From: Syntrophaceae bacterium UBA6112
GTDB lineage: Bacteria; Desulfobacterota; Syntrophia; Syntrophales; UBA5619
Length of the DNA: 5,336 nt
Assembly (NCBI GenBank): GCA_002423465.1
Contig: DIWG01000086.1
Location: 1-5,336 of the forward strand
Direction of reading: 5' to 3'
The translations under genes were made by a program, and so were the position numbers. The notes under the pieces were generated by a model. That model searched no databases. It was not told the DNA's origin and saw nothing but the letters and a program-made list of their open reading frames with translations. This document shows, piece by piece, positions 4,809 to 5,336 of the stretch (positions within the stretch are counted from its first letter, which is position 1; the number at the start of each line of letters is the position of its first letter).

Positions 4809-5336
4809 GTTTTCCCTCCCCACTTCTTGCCCTGCCAGCTGTCGCGCCTCTCCAGTTCCCGGTCAATGGCGCCAAGGACGGCGAGTTTGTTGCCGGCCCA
4901 CGCGGGCCCGAGGAAGATGTCCCGGTAGCCCTCGGCGGTCAGCCGCTGGATGGCCATATCCGGCGGCAGGACCTCCAGGATGTCGCAGACGGCGTCCACA
5001 TACTCCTCCCGGCTCAGCAGTTTGATCTCTCCCCGCTTGAAACCCGCACCCAGTTCCGTTCCCTCAAGGGCCAGGAGGGAGTGGATCTTGATCCCCTGGA
5101 TGGGAAGCGAAGCAATCGCCCGAGCCGTTTCCAGAACATCTTCAGGGGTTTCTCCGGGGAGCCCCACGATGATGTGGACGCAGATCAGGATGGGTCCTTC
5201 CCCGGCGCGGGCGACGGCGTCGCGAAAGGCGGTCGTGTCGTGGCCGCGGTTGATGGCCCTGAGGGTCCGGTCATGGATCGACTGGAGACCGAATTCCAGC
5301 CAGAGGTGATATCGCCCGGCATAGGACCGGATCAGG
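4805..5336 (-). CDS. yhcC: Radical SAM protein, YhcC/TIGR01212 family (C-terminal part)
   Basis: The gene enters from the right edge of the window; 176 complete codons to the TGA at 4807-4805 are visible, beginning with the codon at 5335. Family members are about 300 residues, so roughly the first 120-130, including the CxxxCxxC motif that holds the SAM-binding 4Fe-4S cluster, are outside. The visible part is characteristic: LWLEFGLQSIHDRTLRAINR (fragment residues 11-30), RGHD (30-33), VHIIVGLPGET (53-63), GIKIHSLLALEGT (81-93) and REEYVDAVCDILEVLPPDMA, as in E. coli YhcC. This places it with the Elp3-like radical SAM proteins. The exact reaction of the family is, to my knowledge, not settled, so none is assigned. 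Its stop overlaps the tag start (ATGA), making it the first visible gene of the operon; the operon promoter is not in the window. Confidence 0.92.
   Translation of the reverse strand, partial: LIRSYAGRYHLWLEFGLQSIHDRTLRAINRGHDTTAFRDAVARAGEGPILICVHIIVGLPGETPEDVLETARAIASLPIQGIKIHSLLALEGTELGAGFKRGEIKLLSREEYVDAVCDILEVLPPDMAIQRLTAEGYRDIFLGPAWAGNKLAVLGAIDRELERRDSWQGKKWGGKT
4814..4821 (-). promoter_or_regulatory. Strong Shine-Dalgarno of tag inside the upstream gene
   Basis: GGGGAGGG on the minus strand, with GGAGG at 4819-4815, is six bases before the tag ATG at 4808. It lies inside the last codons of the upstream radical SAM gene, where it encodes part of the Lys-Trp-Gly-Gly-Lys-Thr tail. It is the best ribosome site in the window and fixes the tag start. 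Confidence 0.85.

Overview
This 5336-base window is ordinary chromosomal housekeeping DNA from a moderately GC-rich bacterium. No mobile element, CRISPR array or phage gene is visible. The style of the RibF, Nfi and CysM proteins and the mix of neighbours would fit a Desulfobacterota (former Deltaproteobacteria, Syntrophus-like) genome, but that is a low-confidence impression from sequence style and not a placement.

Left part, 1-1896: a complete minus-strand tRNA-Leu(CAG) with encoded CCA begins at base 1. A 116-143 bp divergent promoter region separates it from a plus-strand pair, ribF (bifunctional riboflavin kinase/FAD synthetase) and nfi (endonuclease V). These are 25 bp apart and probably co-transcribed.

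Middle, 1897-3281: a roughly 210-bp non-coding stretch holds a promoter-like element nearly identical to one in front of ribF (13 of 14 bases) and two GC-rich hairpins. It precedes a 390-residue protein with a signal peptide that I do not recognise. That protein and the hairpin-rich leader in front of it are the least explained parts of the window.

Right part, 3293-5336: a compact minus-strand operon, read from right to left. It contains the C-terminal part of a YhcC-type (TIGR01212) radical SAM protein cut by the window edge, then tag (3-methyladenine DNA glycosylase I) whose ATG overlaps the preceding stop as ATGA, then cysM (cysteine synthase B) whose Shine-Dalgarno sequence overlaps the tag stop codon. 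The operon converges on the secreted-protein gene with only 11 bp between the stop codons.

Functionally the window combines flavin cofactor synthesis, cysteine synthesis and two independent DNA-base repair enzymes: Nfi for deaminated bases and Tag for alkylated adenine. All complete genes look intact and carry their expected catalytic residues. I did not find a convincing new biological system. The best leads are the unknown exported protein with its structured leader, the repeated promoter element, and the translationally coupled yhcC-tag-cysM arrangement.
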